Shown here in pieces: positions 10,712 to 20,556 of a DNA stretch of 64,000 bases (the stretch's first letter is position 1; every line of letters begins with the position of its first letter). This DNA is from Prauserella rugosa (lineage in GTDB: Bacteria; Actinomycetota; Actinomycetes; Mycobacteriales; Pseudonocardiaceae): the NCBI RefSeq assembly GCF_000719975.1, contig NZ_JOIJ01000017.1, positions 31,223-95,222 on the forward strand, in the 5' to 3' direction. The notes under the pieces were generated by a model. It saw only the letters and a program-made list of their open reading frames with translations, had not been told where the DNA came from and did no database searches. Made by a program: the position numbers and the translations under genes.

Positions 10712-13700
10712 GTGCGGCGTTTTCGTCTCGGAAAGGGGTCGGGCGAGGTATCTGCCGGTCGGGATCCCGTTCGCACCACGCGGCGCGGGCCACTCGCGCT
10801 CTTCGGCGTTCTGGCGTGCATCGGCATGCTCCTCGTACCCCCGAGTCCGTCGATCGCCCAGACGGAGACGACGGCGACCGTGCGCGCCTACATCGGAGAC
10901 ATCCGCACCGGACCGGACACGATCGGCCCACTCGAAGGTGCGACGTTCGGCCTCTTCGCCACCAGCCCCGCCGCAACGATCGACAACCACGACGGCTTCA
11001 CCGCCGAGACACCGATGTACAGCTGCACCTCGACGGCCGACGGCTGGTGCACGTTCCAGGTGGACACCACGACGCTGCCGGCCAACGGCAGGCTGTGGAT
11101 GGCCGCGACCGGAGCCCCGGATGGGCGGTACGCGAATCCCGAGTGGCAGACCGCTCCGTTGTCGCCCACGCCCGAGAACACGTACTCGTTGCGGCACGTC
11201 TTCCAGACCCCCGAACTGGTGGCGGGGCAGACCTACTCGTCGTACGGACAGGGCCGTACCTGGATCACCGACCCGGGTCTGCAGACCAGTCCGCGCAGCA
11301 GCGTTCCCGATTTCCAACGGCGCACCGCCTCGGGCGGCGTCGTTCCCATCTCACGACGCGACCCCGAACTGCCCGACACGTGCGGGCTGAAGGTGGCGCT
11401 CGTGGTCGACCTGTCCAGCTCAATGTCGGGCTACGTCGACGAGATCAAGGGAGCGCTGGACAGCTTCGTGCAGTCGCTGCGCGGAACGCCGTCGCAGGCG
11501 GCACTGTTCACCTTCGGCTCGGATTCCCCGGCCAACGGCTACGTGGGACCGGGGTCTCGCGTCCGTGGCGGACACCAACGCGGCCGCGCCGGAGGATCAG
11601 CGCTTCGACATGGCGATCATGCTGACCGACGGCAACCCGACCGTGTACGGCCCGAACCCGACGTCCGGATTCGGCACGGTCGACCGGAACAGCGGCTACA
11701 CCCGGTTCCGCGAGTTGGGTAACGCGAACGCCTCGGCGAACCTGCTCAAGAGTCAGGGCACGCGGATCATGGCGGTCGGCGTGGGTGACGGCGTCGACGG
11801 CGAGGGCGCGGCGTTCAACCTGCGCACCATCTCGGGCCGCGACGCCTACGACGGGACGAACATCCGGGAGGCCGACTACTTCCAGACCCAGGACTACGCC
11901 CAGGCAGGCGAGGCGCTGCGCGGACTCGTTCTCGACAGATGTGCGCCGTCGGTGTCGGTGATCAAACAGCTCGTCCCCTACGACGGGACGACCGAGGACG
12001 CCTACACCCCGCAGACACCGTGGGAGTTCTCCGCGGAGACGACGGCGGGCACGGTCGACCCGGAATCGGCGCAGACCAGTCCGCAGACCGGTGCGACCAA
12101 CTTCGACCTCGAGTTCGATCCGGGTCCGGTGGACGTGGCCATCGAGGAGACCCAGCAGTCCGGGTACGAATCCCTACCCGAGGAGACCACGTGTGTCGAC
12201 AAGGCGACGGGTGAGGACGTGCCCGTCGAGGTCACCCCCGATCCGGACAACCCCGAACGGTTCACGATCGAAGGCATCGGACTGCAGTCCTTCCTGTCCT
12301 GCACCGTCTACAACAGAGCGCCCGACTTCGACTCGGCGTCGGTGCGCGTCGACAAGCAGTGGCAGGTCACGACCACCACCGGACCCGATGGGGAGACGAC
12401 CACGACGACCTATCCCCAGGGGCAACAGCCCCCGGGGTTGACCTCGTCCCTGGAACTCGGCGGTCCGGGCGGCGCGCCGTCGGCCACCCAGCCGTGGGGT
12501 GTGGCCCGTGACGGTTACAGCGTCGAGGACGACGGCTCGGTCGCCGTCACCGAGCAGGCCGCGGCCGACCCGACGAACTGCGAGATCACCGGCAGTTCCC
12601 TCAACGGCACCGACATCACACCCGGCGCCCCGACGAGCGTGCCGCTGGCCTCGGGAGCCAACGAGTGGACGATCACCAACGAGGTCGAGTGCCACAGCAG
12701 ACTCCGGCTGACCAAGGAGGTCGCCAGCGGCGACGTCAGCCCGGAGTGGTGGCAGCTGCAGGGCAGCGGCCCGGAGGACGCACTGCCCGGCCCGAGCGGC
12801 CGCGTCACGACCGACTGGGCCGAGGTGACACCGGGCGCGGTGTACCAACTGGCCGAGCAGGCCGACGCGACCGAGCCGGACGGGCCCGCACCCCACGACG
12901 TCCTGCACTACGTGCAGCAGGACCACCGCAGCACGCCACTGCAGTTCCCGCAGTCGACCGGCTCGTGGGGCTGCACGCAGACCAGCGGCACCGGCGGCGG
13001 GGCGTTCTCGGCCGATCTCGAGGGAGCCATCGCGGTCCCGCTCGGCGAGGACGTCGAATGCACGGCGGTGAACCAGACGGCGACCGTCACCGTCGACAAA
13101 CAGGTGCAGGGCGGTGACGCCCAGCCCGAGGACTTCACGTTCCGCATCACGCCGCAGGATCCGGTGCCGCCGGGCGGACACTCCCACGACATCCCCGGCG
13201 GTGGCAGCCAGCACGTCCGGCCGGAACAGCCGTACGAGCTGACCGAGCTCAACGGCCCGAACGGGTACCGGCTGCACGACCTGACGTGCACGACCGGAGG
13301 CGAAGGGAGCACCAGACAGGTCGATCCGCAGAACCTGCAACTGCCACCGGGAGCGACCAGCACCTGCACGGCGGTCAACCGCCTGCTGTCCACGCTGACG
13401 GTCGAGAAACTGGACGCCGAGGACGAGCGGCCGCTGGCGGGCGGCGAGTTCGAGCTGTATCGCGACACCGACGGCGACGGCGAGGACGGCATGACCGACG
13501 GCGCCCCGGATCCCGACGACGAACAGGTCGGCACCTGCACCACGAGCGGGGAAGGCACGTGCGAGGTCGGCGAACTCGATTTCGGCGACTACTACTGGTA
13601 CGAGCGGACGGCACCGGACGGTTACGACCTGCCTGCCGACCGCACGAGCGCGCTGATCAGCATCGACGAGGGCAACGCAGGACAACCGCACACCACGACG

Positions 13701-14117
13701 TTCACCGACTCGCGAACGCCGGTTCCCCCGGATCCGACGGACCCGACCACACCGCCGAGTACGACCACACCCCCGAGTCCGACCACACCACCGAGTCCGA
13801 CCGACCCCACCGACCCACCGGTGCCGACGGGCCCGACCACGTCCTCTGGACCGACGGACCCCACGGCGCCGCCGCAGCCGTCACCGCCCGGTGGTGGCGG
13901 TCCCGGCAGCCCGGGGAACGGCGGACCGGGTGATGGTGGACCCGGTGATGGTGGACCGGGCTCCGGGGACGGTCCACACGGGACCGACAACGGCGCCGAC
14001 GGACTGTCGGACACCGGCGCGGACATCGGCGTCCCGCTCGCACTCGGGGTGGCATTCCTGGTGGCCGGTGCAGCGCTGACGGTCCTCGCCCGCAGACGCC
14101 GGCAGGGCGACGACTAG
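10712..14117 (+). pseudogene. Frameshifted surface protein: VWA domain, SpaA-like repeats, sortase-like tail
   Basis: Two overlapping reading frames make one protein. The first (GTG 10712) gives a signal peptide (GPLALFGVLACIGMLLVPPS) and a large adhesin N-terminus, then the VWA metal site DLSSSMSG near 11410. Around 11545-11560, at a GGGG run, the sense switches to the next frame (SVADTNAAAPEDQRFDMAIM), which continues to 14117 without a stop. Other VWA adhesins have about 40 more residues here, including a TNWDxGL segment that is absent, so a deletion with frameshift, or an assembly error, is likely. The C-terminal frame has SpaA-like prealbumin modules (for example TVEKLDAEDERPLAGGEFEL), a Pro/Thr and Gly-rich stalk, then LSDTG, a hydrophobic helix and RRRR: a sorting-signal layout. 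The stop codon overlaps the MITE-like element. Confidence 0.8.
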
Positions 14118-14279
14118 GTCGTGTCTGATAATCCTCCGCCGTCGCGAGCGGGGATCAGCGTGGTCCCTCGCAAGGCGGAGGGAAGCCCTCGTACCGGGTC
14201 GTACTCGGGCTTTCCGACAACGCAGCGAGGGGCCGCGCTGGCACCGCGCAGCAGGCGACGGGATTGTCAGACACGACCT
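14116..14279. mobile_element. MITE-like element with about 19-bp terminal inverted repeats
   Basis: The left end begins AGGTCGTGTCTGA at 14116 and the right end is TCAGACACGACCT ending at 14279. Beyond these 13 perfect bases the match continues (TAATCC against CAATCC on the complementary strand) to give about 18 of 19 identical positions. The 164-bp interior is non-coding and contains the inner complementary segments GAAGCCC and GGGCTTTC. There is no transposase. This fits a non-autonomous miniature element using transposase supplied elsewhere. No clear target duplication is seen. The left end supplies part of the TAG stop of the surface-protein gene. Confidence 0.7.
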
Positions 14280-14702
14280 GGGCACGCACCCGTCACTCCC
14301 ATGCCCGTCGCGGCACGTCCGTTCTTCCCCCACGGCGTGCCGCGACGGGCCTCGCCCCACGCACCGGTTTCACAACGTAGGATGGCTATGTCGATATGTT
14401 TCCCGTGGCGCCCAACGGGTAGGGGAACCGGCCGTTCGAAGGTCGGAAAGACGCTCGGATGAGAATCGCCGCGAACCCCCTCCGTATTACAGCTTTGACC
14501 TGCGACTTTTCGCACTTTTTGAGACTGGCGTCGCGACCTGCGGACGTGGCACATTCGGGAGTGCGTTGGGCCACGTCCCCCAGCGCCGAGGGCCTCTCCC
14601 GGCACACCCATAACTCGCGAGTGCGGCAGCGTTATGCGCCGAGGTGCTGAGGTTCCTCGCCAATGGGACGGCGAGCGCGGTTCAGGAAGGAGGTGTCACA
14701 GG
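14280..14702. other. Gene-free stretch, nothing recognised
   Basis: About 420 bp between the MITE-like element and the small ORF. Overlapping reading frames exist on both strands but none has a convincing ribosome binding site or conserved-looking product. Base composition is somewhat more AT-rich near 14480-14530 (TTACAGCTTTGACC, ACTTTTTGAG), which may be a promoter region for the small ORF. Confidence 0.4.
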
Positions 14703-14810
14703 ATGCGAGTGATCTACACCGCGATTCGTCGCTACGTCGCCGAGCTGAACAGGATTCAGGACGTTGGCCGCGGCTTCTCCCCGTTCCGGGGCGAGTCGGC
14801 CAGCCACTGA
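14703..14810 (+). CDS. Small ORF, 35 residues, strong ribosome binding site
   Basis: ATG 14703 is preceded by GGAAGGAGGTG, one of the best Shine-Dalgarno sequences in the window, at a spacing of about 6 bases. The product begins MRVIYTAIRRYVAELNRIQ and ends GFSPFRGESASH. It is basic and amphipathic in its first 20 residues with a polar tail. It has no signal peptide or membrane segment. I recognise no family. Codon third positions are GC-rich but less extreme than in neighbouring genes. It could be a small regulatory or membrane-associated peptide, or a remnant. Confidence 0.5.
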   Translation: MRVIYTAIRRYVAELNRIQDVGRGFSPFRGESASH

Positions 14811-14891
14811 CGGTCGGCATTCCCTAGATTCAGGTCCGGGGTTCACACGCCGCGGTCGAACACCGGACCTCCACACTTTTCCGGGACGAAG

Positions 14892-14922
14892 GATCGGCAT
14901 GCCTGGGGCAGGCATGCCGATC
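14892..14922 (+). terminator. Perfect 13-bp hairpin after the small ORF
   Basis: GATCGGCATGCCT at 14892-14904 and AGGCATGCCGATC at 14910-14922 are perfect complements around the loop GGGGC. It lies 82 bases after the small ORF's stop and 100 bases before the SLC13 gene, so it may terminate the small transcript. Confidence 0.6.
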
Positions 14923-15021
14923 TCCCATGCGGGCCCGATCTCCCGTCCGCCGCCGACTCGATGAAAATCCCCTCACGACGGCTTCACCGGTGATTCAGCG
15001 CTGAGCCAGACGCTGGATGCC

Positions 15022-16359
15022 ATGGCGGAGTTGACGGGCAGCGGCGTGTTCACCCTCGCGGTGTTCGCGGCCGCGGTCATCGCGTGGATGACCGGGAAGA
15101 TGGACGACACGTTCGTCGGGCTGTCCGCTGCCGCCCTCCTCGTGTTCGGCGGAATCGTTTCCTCCGAGGCGTTCTTCGGCGCGCTCGGCTCGGAAACCAT
15201 CTGGCTGCTCATCGCCGCGTTCGTTCTCGCCGCGGCCCTCACCCGGACCGGCCTGCCGACCCGTTTCGCGATCGCGTTGTGCGGCAAGGCTTCCTCCGTT
15301 CGGGGACTGGCACACCGGATCACGGCCGCGCTCGTGATCACCTCACTGGCCGTTCCGGCGACGTCGGGGCGTGCGGCGCTCGCCTTGCCGGTCTTCCTCG
15401 CACTCGCCGCGGCGCTGGCCGACCGCGCTGCCGTCGTGCGCGCGCTGGCGCTGTTGTTTCCCACCGTCATCCTGCTCTCCGCGGTCGCGACGATCACCGG
15501 CGCGGGCGCGCACCTGGTCACCAGCCAACTCCTCCAACAGAGCACCGGCCACGGCATCGGTTACGCGCAATGGCTGCTGCTGGGTTTCCCGTTCGCCGTC
15601 GTGAGTTCGCATCTCGCCGCCGAGGTGGTGCTGCTCGTCATGACGCGCAGTGACGACCGCAGGCGCCCGCTCGAACTGCACGGCCTCGCCGGCCACGTCG
15701 ACGTCACCACCGACGGCCCACTGACGGCGGCGCAGCTGCGCGCCGTGGCGGCACTGACTTTCGTCGTGACGCTGTGGTGCACCGAGCCGTGGCACGGTCT
15801 GTCACCCGCGTTGGTCGCCCTGTTCGGCGCGCTGGTCACCACGGCTCCACGGGTCGGGCTCACCCGGTTGCCGGAGGCGTTGTCGACCGTGCCGTGGTCG
15901 CTGTTGCTGTTCATGGTGACGACGGCGGTGCTGGGTATAGCGCTGTCCTCGTCGGGTGCCGCTGACTGGCTGGGGCACACGCTGTTGAGCCCGGCCGGTG
16001 GCGGCCTCGCGTTCCTGGTCGTGGTCGTCGTCGTGAGTGCCGCGGCCCACCTGGTGCTGCAGTCGCGCTCGGCGCGCTCGTCGGTGCTGATCCCGTTGCT
16101 CATTCCGCTCGCGACCGCCGCCGGCCTCGATCCCGTCGCCGTCGCGTTCGCCTCGACCGTGGCCGCGGGCTTCTGCCACACGCTGCCGTCGTCGGCCAAG
16201 CCGGTCGCGATGTTCGCGGCGGTCACCGAGGCGCCGACCTACCGCAGGTCCGATCTGCTGCGCATCTCGCTGTATCTGGGGCCGCTGACAGTCGGCCTCG
16301 TCCTGACATTCGCGCTGGCCGTGTGGCCGGCACTGGGTCTGCCGTTGCAGGCCCCCTAG
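15022..16359 (+). CDS. SLC13/DASS-type anion permease
   Basis: A 445-residue polytopic membrane protein with about 11-12 hydrophobic segments. It begins with the classical helix-rich entry of the divalent-anion/sodium symporter group (GVFTLAVFAAAVIAWMTGKM) and has paired re-entrant-like segments rich in Ser/Thr/Gly (TSLAVPATSGRAALALPVFL near residue 115, and ATVAAGFCHTLPSSAKPVAM near residue 380). Family members take up sulfate, phosphate or C4 dicarboxylates. The glycerate kinase starts 14 bp after its stop, so I infer that the substrate may be glycerate or a related hydroxy acid. The ATG at 15022 has only a weak ribosome binding site. Confidence 0.85.
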   Translation: MAELTGSGVFTLAVFAAAVIAWMTGKMDDTFVGLSAAALLVFGGIVSSEAFFGALGSETIWLLIAAFVLAAALTRTGLPTRFAIALCGKASSVRGLAHRITAALVITSLAVPATSGRAALALPVFLALAAALADRAAVVRALALLFPTVILLSAVATITGAGAHLVTSQLLQQSTGHGIGYAQWLLLGFPFAVVSSHLAAEVVLLVMTRSDDRRRPLELHGLAGHVDVTTDGPLTAAQLRAVAALTFVVTLWCTEPWHGLSPALVALFGALVTTAPRVGLTRLPEALSTVPWSLLLFMVTTAVLGIALSSSGAADWLGHTLLSPAGGGLAFLVVVVVVSAAAHLVLQSRSARSSVLIPLLIPLATAAGLDPVAVAFASTVAAGFCHTLPSSAKPVAMFAAVTEAPTYRRSDLLRISLYLGPLTVGLVLTFALAVWPALGLPLQAP

Positions 16360-16373
16360 AAGGGAGTCCCCTC

Positions 16374-17543
16374 ATGACCACGACCATTCCGATGCGCTTC
16401 GTCATCGCACCGAGCGGGTTCAAGGAGTCGCTGGAGGCCGAGGCGGTCGCGGCCGCGATGGCGGCGGGGGTGCGCCGGGTGCTGCCTGGCGCACACATCG
16501 AGACGGTGCCGTTGGTCGACGGTGGAGAGGGATCGGCGCGCACCCTGGCGGCGGCGACCGGCGGCGAACTGGTTCCGGCCACGGTGACCGGCCCGACGGG
16601 CCGTCCGGTCGACGCCCACTTCGCGGTGCTCGGCGGAGACGGCCCGCGCACGGCGTTCGTGGAGATGGCCGCGGCGGCCGGGCTCCGCCTCGTGCCGCAG
16701 GACGACCGCGACCCCGGGTTCACCACGACCTACGGCGTGGGTGAGCTGATCCGCGCGGCTCTCGACGCCGGGTGTGAACGGATCCTGGTGGGTTGCGGGG
16801 ATTCCGGTACCTCCGACGGCGGCGCCGGTGCGCTGCGCGCATTGGGGGCACGGGTGCTCGGGCCGGACGGGACGCAGGTCGCCGACGGCGGTTACGCCCT
16901 CGCCGATGCCGTGGATCTCGACGTGTCCGGGCTGGACCCGCGCCTCGCCGGCACCGAGATGCTGATCGCCTGCAACCCGCACAACGTGCTGACCGGCGAC
17001 CGTGGTGTCGCGCGCGTGTTCGGCCCGCAGAAGGGAGCCACGCCGGAGCAGGTGTGTCTGCTCGAGAAGGCGCTCACGCAGTGGGCGAAGCTGGTCGAGT
17101 ACCGCTGTGACCGCGATCTGCGCACCGCCCCCGGAAGTGGCGCGTCGGGCGGGCTGGGTGCGGGGCTGGCCGGGGTGCTGGGTGCGCGGCTGCTGCCCCG
17201 GTTCGACGTGCTGCTCGACCACGTGGACCTCGACGCCAAGCTCGCCGGAGCGGATCTCGTGCTGACGGCGGAGGGGGCCATCGACTTCCAGACGCCCCGC
17301 GGCAAGGTGCCCGCCGAGGTCGCGCGGCGGGCGAAGCTCGCGGGTAAGCCGGTGATCGCGTTGGCGGGCACGATCGGCCGCGGCGCACGCACCACCCACG
17401 AGGCGGGCATCGACGCCTACGCGGGAATCCTCGCCGCCCCGGTGGCGCTCGCCGAGGCCATGGCCCACACCGCCGAACTGGTCACCGATGCGACGGAACG
17501 CACCCTCCGCCTGGTCCTGGTCGGTTCGGCCCTGTGCGCGTGA
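16374..17543 (+). CDS. glxK: Glycerate kinase (GarK/GlxK family)
   Basis: A 389-residue cytosolic enzyme starting at ATG 16374 with AAGGGAG upstream. The N-terminal FVIAPSGFKESLEAEAVAAA and VPLVDGGEGSARTL are hallmarks of the glycerate 2-kinase family, which phosphorylates D-glycerate with ATP to feed 3- or 2-phosphoglycerate into glycolysis. Further family segments are VGCGDSGTSDGGAGALRALG, GASGGLGAGLAGVLGARLLP and the final TAEGAIDFQTPRGKVPAEVA. Length is normal for the family. It is probably co-transcribed with the SLC13 permease, suggesting uptake and activation of glycerate as one unit, for example after photorespiration-like or glyoxylate metabolism. Confidence 0.9.
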   Translation: MTTTIPMRFVIAPSGFKESLEAEAVAAAMAAGVRRVLPGAHIETVPLVDGGEGSARTLAAATGGELVPATVTGPTGRPVDAHFAVLGGDGPRTAFVEMAAAAGLRLVPQDDRDPGFTTTYGVGELIRAALDAGCERILVGCGDSGTSDGGAGALRALGARVLGPDGTQVADGGYALADAVDLDVSGLDPRLAGTEMLIACNPHNVLTGDRGVARVFGPQKGATPEQVCLLEKALTQWAKLVEYRCDRDLRTAPGSGASGGLGAGLAGVLGARLLPRFDVLLDHVDLDAKLAGADLVLTAEGAIDFQTPRGKVPAEVARRAKLAGKPVIALAGTIGRGARTTHEAGIDAYAGILAAPVALAEAMAHTAELVTDATERTLRLVLVGSALCA

Positions 17544-17581
17544 CCGCCGCTGAGGTCTCCATCACCCGAACCGGGTCATTT

Positions 17582-17598
17582 TCTTGAGTCAGTCAAGA
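17582..17598. promoter_or_regulatory. Palindrome upstream of catalase, Fur/CatR/PerR-box-like
   Basis: TCTTGA at 17582 and TCAAGA at 17593 form a perfect inverted repeat with five bases between. It lies about 120 bp before the catalase start. Catalase genes in actinobacteria are commonly repressed by Fur-family peroxide sensors binding AT-rich palindromes of this kind. No such regulator gene is adjacent, so the assignment is inference. Confidence 0.45.
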
Positions 17599-17720
17599 TT
17601 AGGCGTAGCCTTGAAGGGTGCGGACGGCCGCGGCGATCGATGCCGCCCGTCCCGGCGACCGGCGCCCCACGGGACGCGACGTCCGTTCCGGCGCCCACCC
17701 CGAGCGCGAAGGAGACCGAC

Positions 17721-19184
17721 GTGACCACATCCGAGAAACCGCAGACCGCTTCGACCCTCGACAACGGCGCACCGGCCACATCGGACCGCAACTCGCTGAG
17801 CGTGGGCGCGAACGGCCCGCTGCTGCTGCACGACGTCCGCCTCGTCGAGACCCTCGCACACTTCAACCGGGAGCGCGTGCCCGAGCGCAACCCGCACGCC
17901 AAGGGAGCGGGGGCGTTCGGCGTCTTCGAGACCACCGAGGACGTCTCCCGCTACACCAAGGCCGCCCTGTTCCAGAAGGGCGCGCGGACCGACATGCTCG
18001 CGCGGTTCTCCACGGTCGCGGGTGAGCAGGGCTCGCCCGACACCTGGCGCGACGTCCGCGGTTTCGCGCTGAAGTTCTACACCTCCGAGGGCAACTACGA
18101 CATCGTCGGCAACAACACCCCCGTGTTCTTCGTGCGCGACCCGATGAAGTTCCCGCACTTCATCCGCTCGCAGAAGCGCACCCCCGACACGGGACTGCGC
18201 GACAACAACATGCAGTGGGACTTCTGGACGCAGAACCCGGAGTCGGCCCACCAGGTCACCTACCTGATGGGTGACCGCGGACTGCCGCGCACGTGGCGGC
18301 ACATGAACGGCTACGGCTCGCACACCTACATGTGGGTCAACGCCGAGGGCGAGCGGTTCTGGGTGAAGTACCACTTCAAGACCGACCAGGGCATCGAGTG
18401 CATGTCCGACGCCGAGGCCGAGCGGCTCGCGGGCGCCGACGCGGAGTTCCACCGCCGTGACCTGGCCGACGCGATCACCCGCGGCGAGTACCCGTCGTGG
18501 ACGCTGTACGTGCAGGTGATGCCCTACGCCGACGCGAAGACGTACCGGATCAACCCGTTCGACCTGACCAAGACGTGGTCGCACGCCGACTACCCGCTGA
18601 TCAAGGTCGGCACGATGACGCTCAACCGCAACCCGGAGAACTTCTTCGCCGAGATCGAGCAGGCCGCGTTCGCGCCGTCCAACCTGGTCCCCGGCATCGG
18701 GGTGTCGCCGGACAAGATGCTGCTCGGCCGGGTCTTCGCCTACGCCGACGCCCAGCGCGCCCGGATCGGCACGAACTACCTGCAGCTTCCGGTCAACAAG
18801 CCGGTGGTGCCGACGAACTCGTACACGTTCGACGGGCACATGACGTTCGAGCACAGCGGTGCCGCGCCGGTCTACGCACCGAACTCGTACGGCAGGCCGT
18901 ACGCCGACGAGACCGGACCGATCGAGGACGGCTGGGAGTCCGACGGCGAACTGGTGCGCAGCGCCTACGAGCTGCACGCCGAGGACGACGACTTCTCCCA
19001 GCCCGGCCACCTCGTGCGCGAGGTGTTCGACGACGCCCAGCGCGACCGTCTCGTTCGGACGGTCACGGGTGCGTTGCTCGGCGGGGTCGAGGAGCCGGTG
19101 CTGTCCCGTGCGTTCGAGTACTGGCGTAACGTCGACGCCGAGATCGGGCAGCGGATCGAGAAGGCCTACCACGAGGCCAAGTGA
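17721..19184 (+). CDS. katA: Monofunctional heme catalase
   Basis: A 487-residue protein from GTG 17721 with GAAGGAG upstream. A start at 17640 would add 27 residues with no ribosome binding site. The active-site His lies in [15 protein letters not shown], near residue 57, the catalytic Asn in [15 protein letters not shown], and the heme-ligand Tyr in [17 protein letters not shown]. Length fits the small-subunit catalases (clade 3). It decomposes hydrogen peroxide in the cytoplasm. The upstream palindrome suggests peroxide- or metal-responsive control. A strong bidirectional hairpin follows and separates it from the convergent ltrA-like gene. Confidence 0.95.
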   Translation: MTTSEKPQTASTLDNGAPATSDRNSLSVGANGPLLLHDVRLVETLAHFNRERVPERNPHAKGAGAFGVFETTEDVSRYTKAALFQKGARTDMLARFSTVAGEQGSPDTWRDVRGFALKFYTSEGNYDIVGNNTPVFFVRDPMKFPHFIRSQKRTPDTGLRDNNMQWDFWTQNPESAHQVTYLMGDRGLPRTWRHMNGYGSHTYMWVNAEGERFWVKYHFKTDQGIECMSDAEAERLAGADAEFHRRDLADAITRGEYPSWTLYVQVMPYADAKTYRINPFDLTKTWSHADYPLIKVGTMTLNRNPENFFAEIEQAAFAPSNLVPGIGVSPDKMLLGRVFAYADAQRARIGTNYLQLPVNKPVVPTNSYTFDGHMTFEHSGAAPVYAPNSYGRPYADETGPIEDGWESDGELVRSAYELHAEDDDFSQPGHLVREVFDDAQRDRLVRTVTGALLGGVEEPVLSRAFEYWRNVDAEIGQRIEKAYHEAK

Positions 19185-19200
19185 CCTGACCCGGAAGAAA

Positions 19201-19232
19201 GGGGGCGTCTCGCCGTAGTGCGAGGCGCCCCC
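19201..19232. terminator. Bidirectional terminator between catalase and LtrA genes
   Basis: GGGGGCGTCTCGC and GCGAGGCGCCCCC pair around CGTAGT, with one G-U pair. It is 16 bases after the catalase stop and 5 before the stop of the convergent gene. Confidence 0.8.
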
Positions 19233-19236
19233 TTCG

Positions 19237-20406
19237 TCATGCCTGACGTTCCGACCGCAGCTGCGTGACGACGGCCAATGTGGACATCACGACGACCACG
19301 GCGAGCCCGATCACGATCGGCGGCAGCGCATGCCCGACCGCCAGTCCCACCACGCCGATGATCAGCAGTGCCGTCGCGGCCAGATACCGTTCGCGCGCCA
19401 CCGCGCCGGTACGGGACCGCAGGAACAGGATGTTGCCTGCCAGGTAGATCAGCGGGCCGCCGACCGTGGTCAGCACCAGCGGGGCGTCGGTGTGGTCGTG
19501 GCTGATCCGCAGCTCGATCGACACGGCGACGACGATCGCGCCCGCGACCATCAGCGCGTGGGCGTACGCGAACGCCGACCGCAGCGCACTGGTGCTCTCG
19601 TCGCCGTGGCTGGCCTGCGTGTCGTGGCCGGCGAGCGCGAAGTATGCCCACCACATGACGAACAGGCCCACGAACCCGAACAGCGAGGCGAGCACGGCGC
19701 GGACAGTGATCTCCTCCATGCCGTAGAGCGTGTTGCCCATGATGAGGATCGACTCGCCGAGCGCGATGATGAACACCAGCCGGTTGCGCTCGGCGAGATG
19801 TTCCGCATCGGTCGGCCACGTGTGCATGGGCGCGGATCCGAGCCCCGGGAAGCGGAAGTCGAACCGCGGCCCCGAGACGTCGATCAGCAACGCGATCGCC
19901 CAGACGATCAGCCGCGGCACCGTGTCCAGGAACGCACCGGCGAGGAACAGCACGCCTGCGGACGAGCTCCACGCGAGCAGGTTCGTGTAGTTCTTCGCGA
20001 GCACGTGCCCGCGCATCGCGACCGCCATGAACGCCGCCCTGCCGACCTGCGCGGCGACGTAGCACGCGGCGAACAGCAGTCCGTCCTCTGTGAACGCGTG
20101 TGGCAGGGCCAGCGCCATGCCCAGCGAGGCGAGCATGAGCAGTCCGTTGAGGACCCGGACGAGGCCACTGCGCGGGTCGAGCCAGTTCATCGCCCACGCC
20201 GAGTAGTTCCACGCCCACCACACCGCGCCGAACAGCACGGCGACCTCGACGAACCCGAGCCACGTCAGGTGGTCCAGGAGGGTGTGCGAGACCTGGATGA
20301 TCGCGAAGACGTACACCAGGTCGAAGAACAGCTCGATCGGAGCAACCTCCGACCGTTCACGCCCCTCCGGTCGCAGTAACCGGGGCCGTACCACCTGCGA
20401 GTTCAC
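19237..20406 (-). CDS. Low temperature requirement A (LtrA) family membrane protein
   Basis: About 389 residues from a GTG at 20406, which has GGGAGGA upstream. A start at 20526 would add 40 residues of unlikely sequence. It shows the family's opening signature (EVAPIELFFDLVYVFAIIQV) and about 10-12 membrane helices, with GESILIMGNTLYGMEEITV near the middle. LtrA was named from a cold-growth mutant in Listeria; no transport substrate is established. The protein is probably an integral membrane protein of the cytoplasmic membrane. Its neighbours do not suggest a role. Confidence 0.9.
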   Translation of the reverse strand: MNSQVVRPRLLRPEGRERSEVAPIELFFDLVYVFAIIQVSHTLLDHLTWLGFVEVAVLFGAVWWAWNYSAWAMNWLDPRSGLVRVLNGLLMLASLGMALALPHAFTEDGLLFAACYVAAQVGRAAFMAVAMRGHVLAKNYTNLLAWSSSAGVLFLAGAFLDTVPRLIVWAIALLIDVSGPRFDFRFPGLGSAPMHTWPTDAEHLAERNRLVFIIALGESILIMGNTLYGMEEITVRAVLASLFGFVGLFVMWWAYFALAGHDTQASHGDESTSALRSAFAYAHALMVAGAIVVAVSIELRISHDHTDAPLVLTTVGGPLIYLAGNILFLRSRTGAVARERYLAATALLIIGVVGLAVGHALPPIVIGLAVVVVMSTLAVVTQLRSERQA

Positions 20407-20556
20407 GACGAGTCCTCCCGAGAACGCCGACGTCGTTCGTGCCGCGGGGGATTCTAAGCATGGACAACGATGTCCTGCGCGGCACGCGACGTGATACGCG
20501 CCGTACGAACCGTACAGAAAGGACAATTACGGCACCGGGCCTACCGGTTCGCCTGG

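Noticed and set aside
14386..14607. Minus-strand frame in the gap after the MITE-like element
   Set aside because: No ribosome binding site, no domain, and atypical composition compared with real genes nearby.
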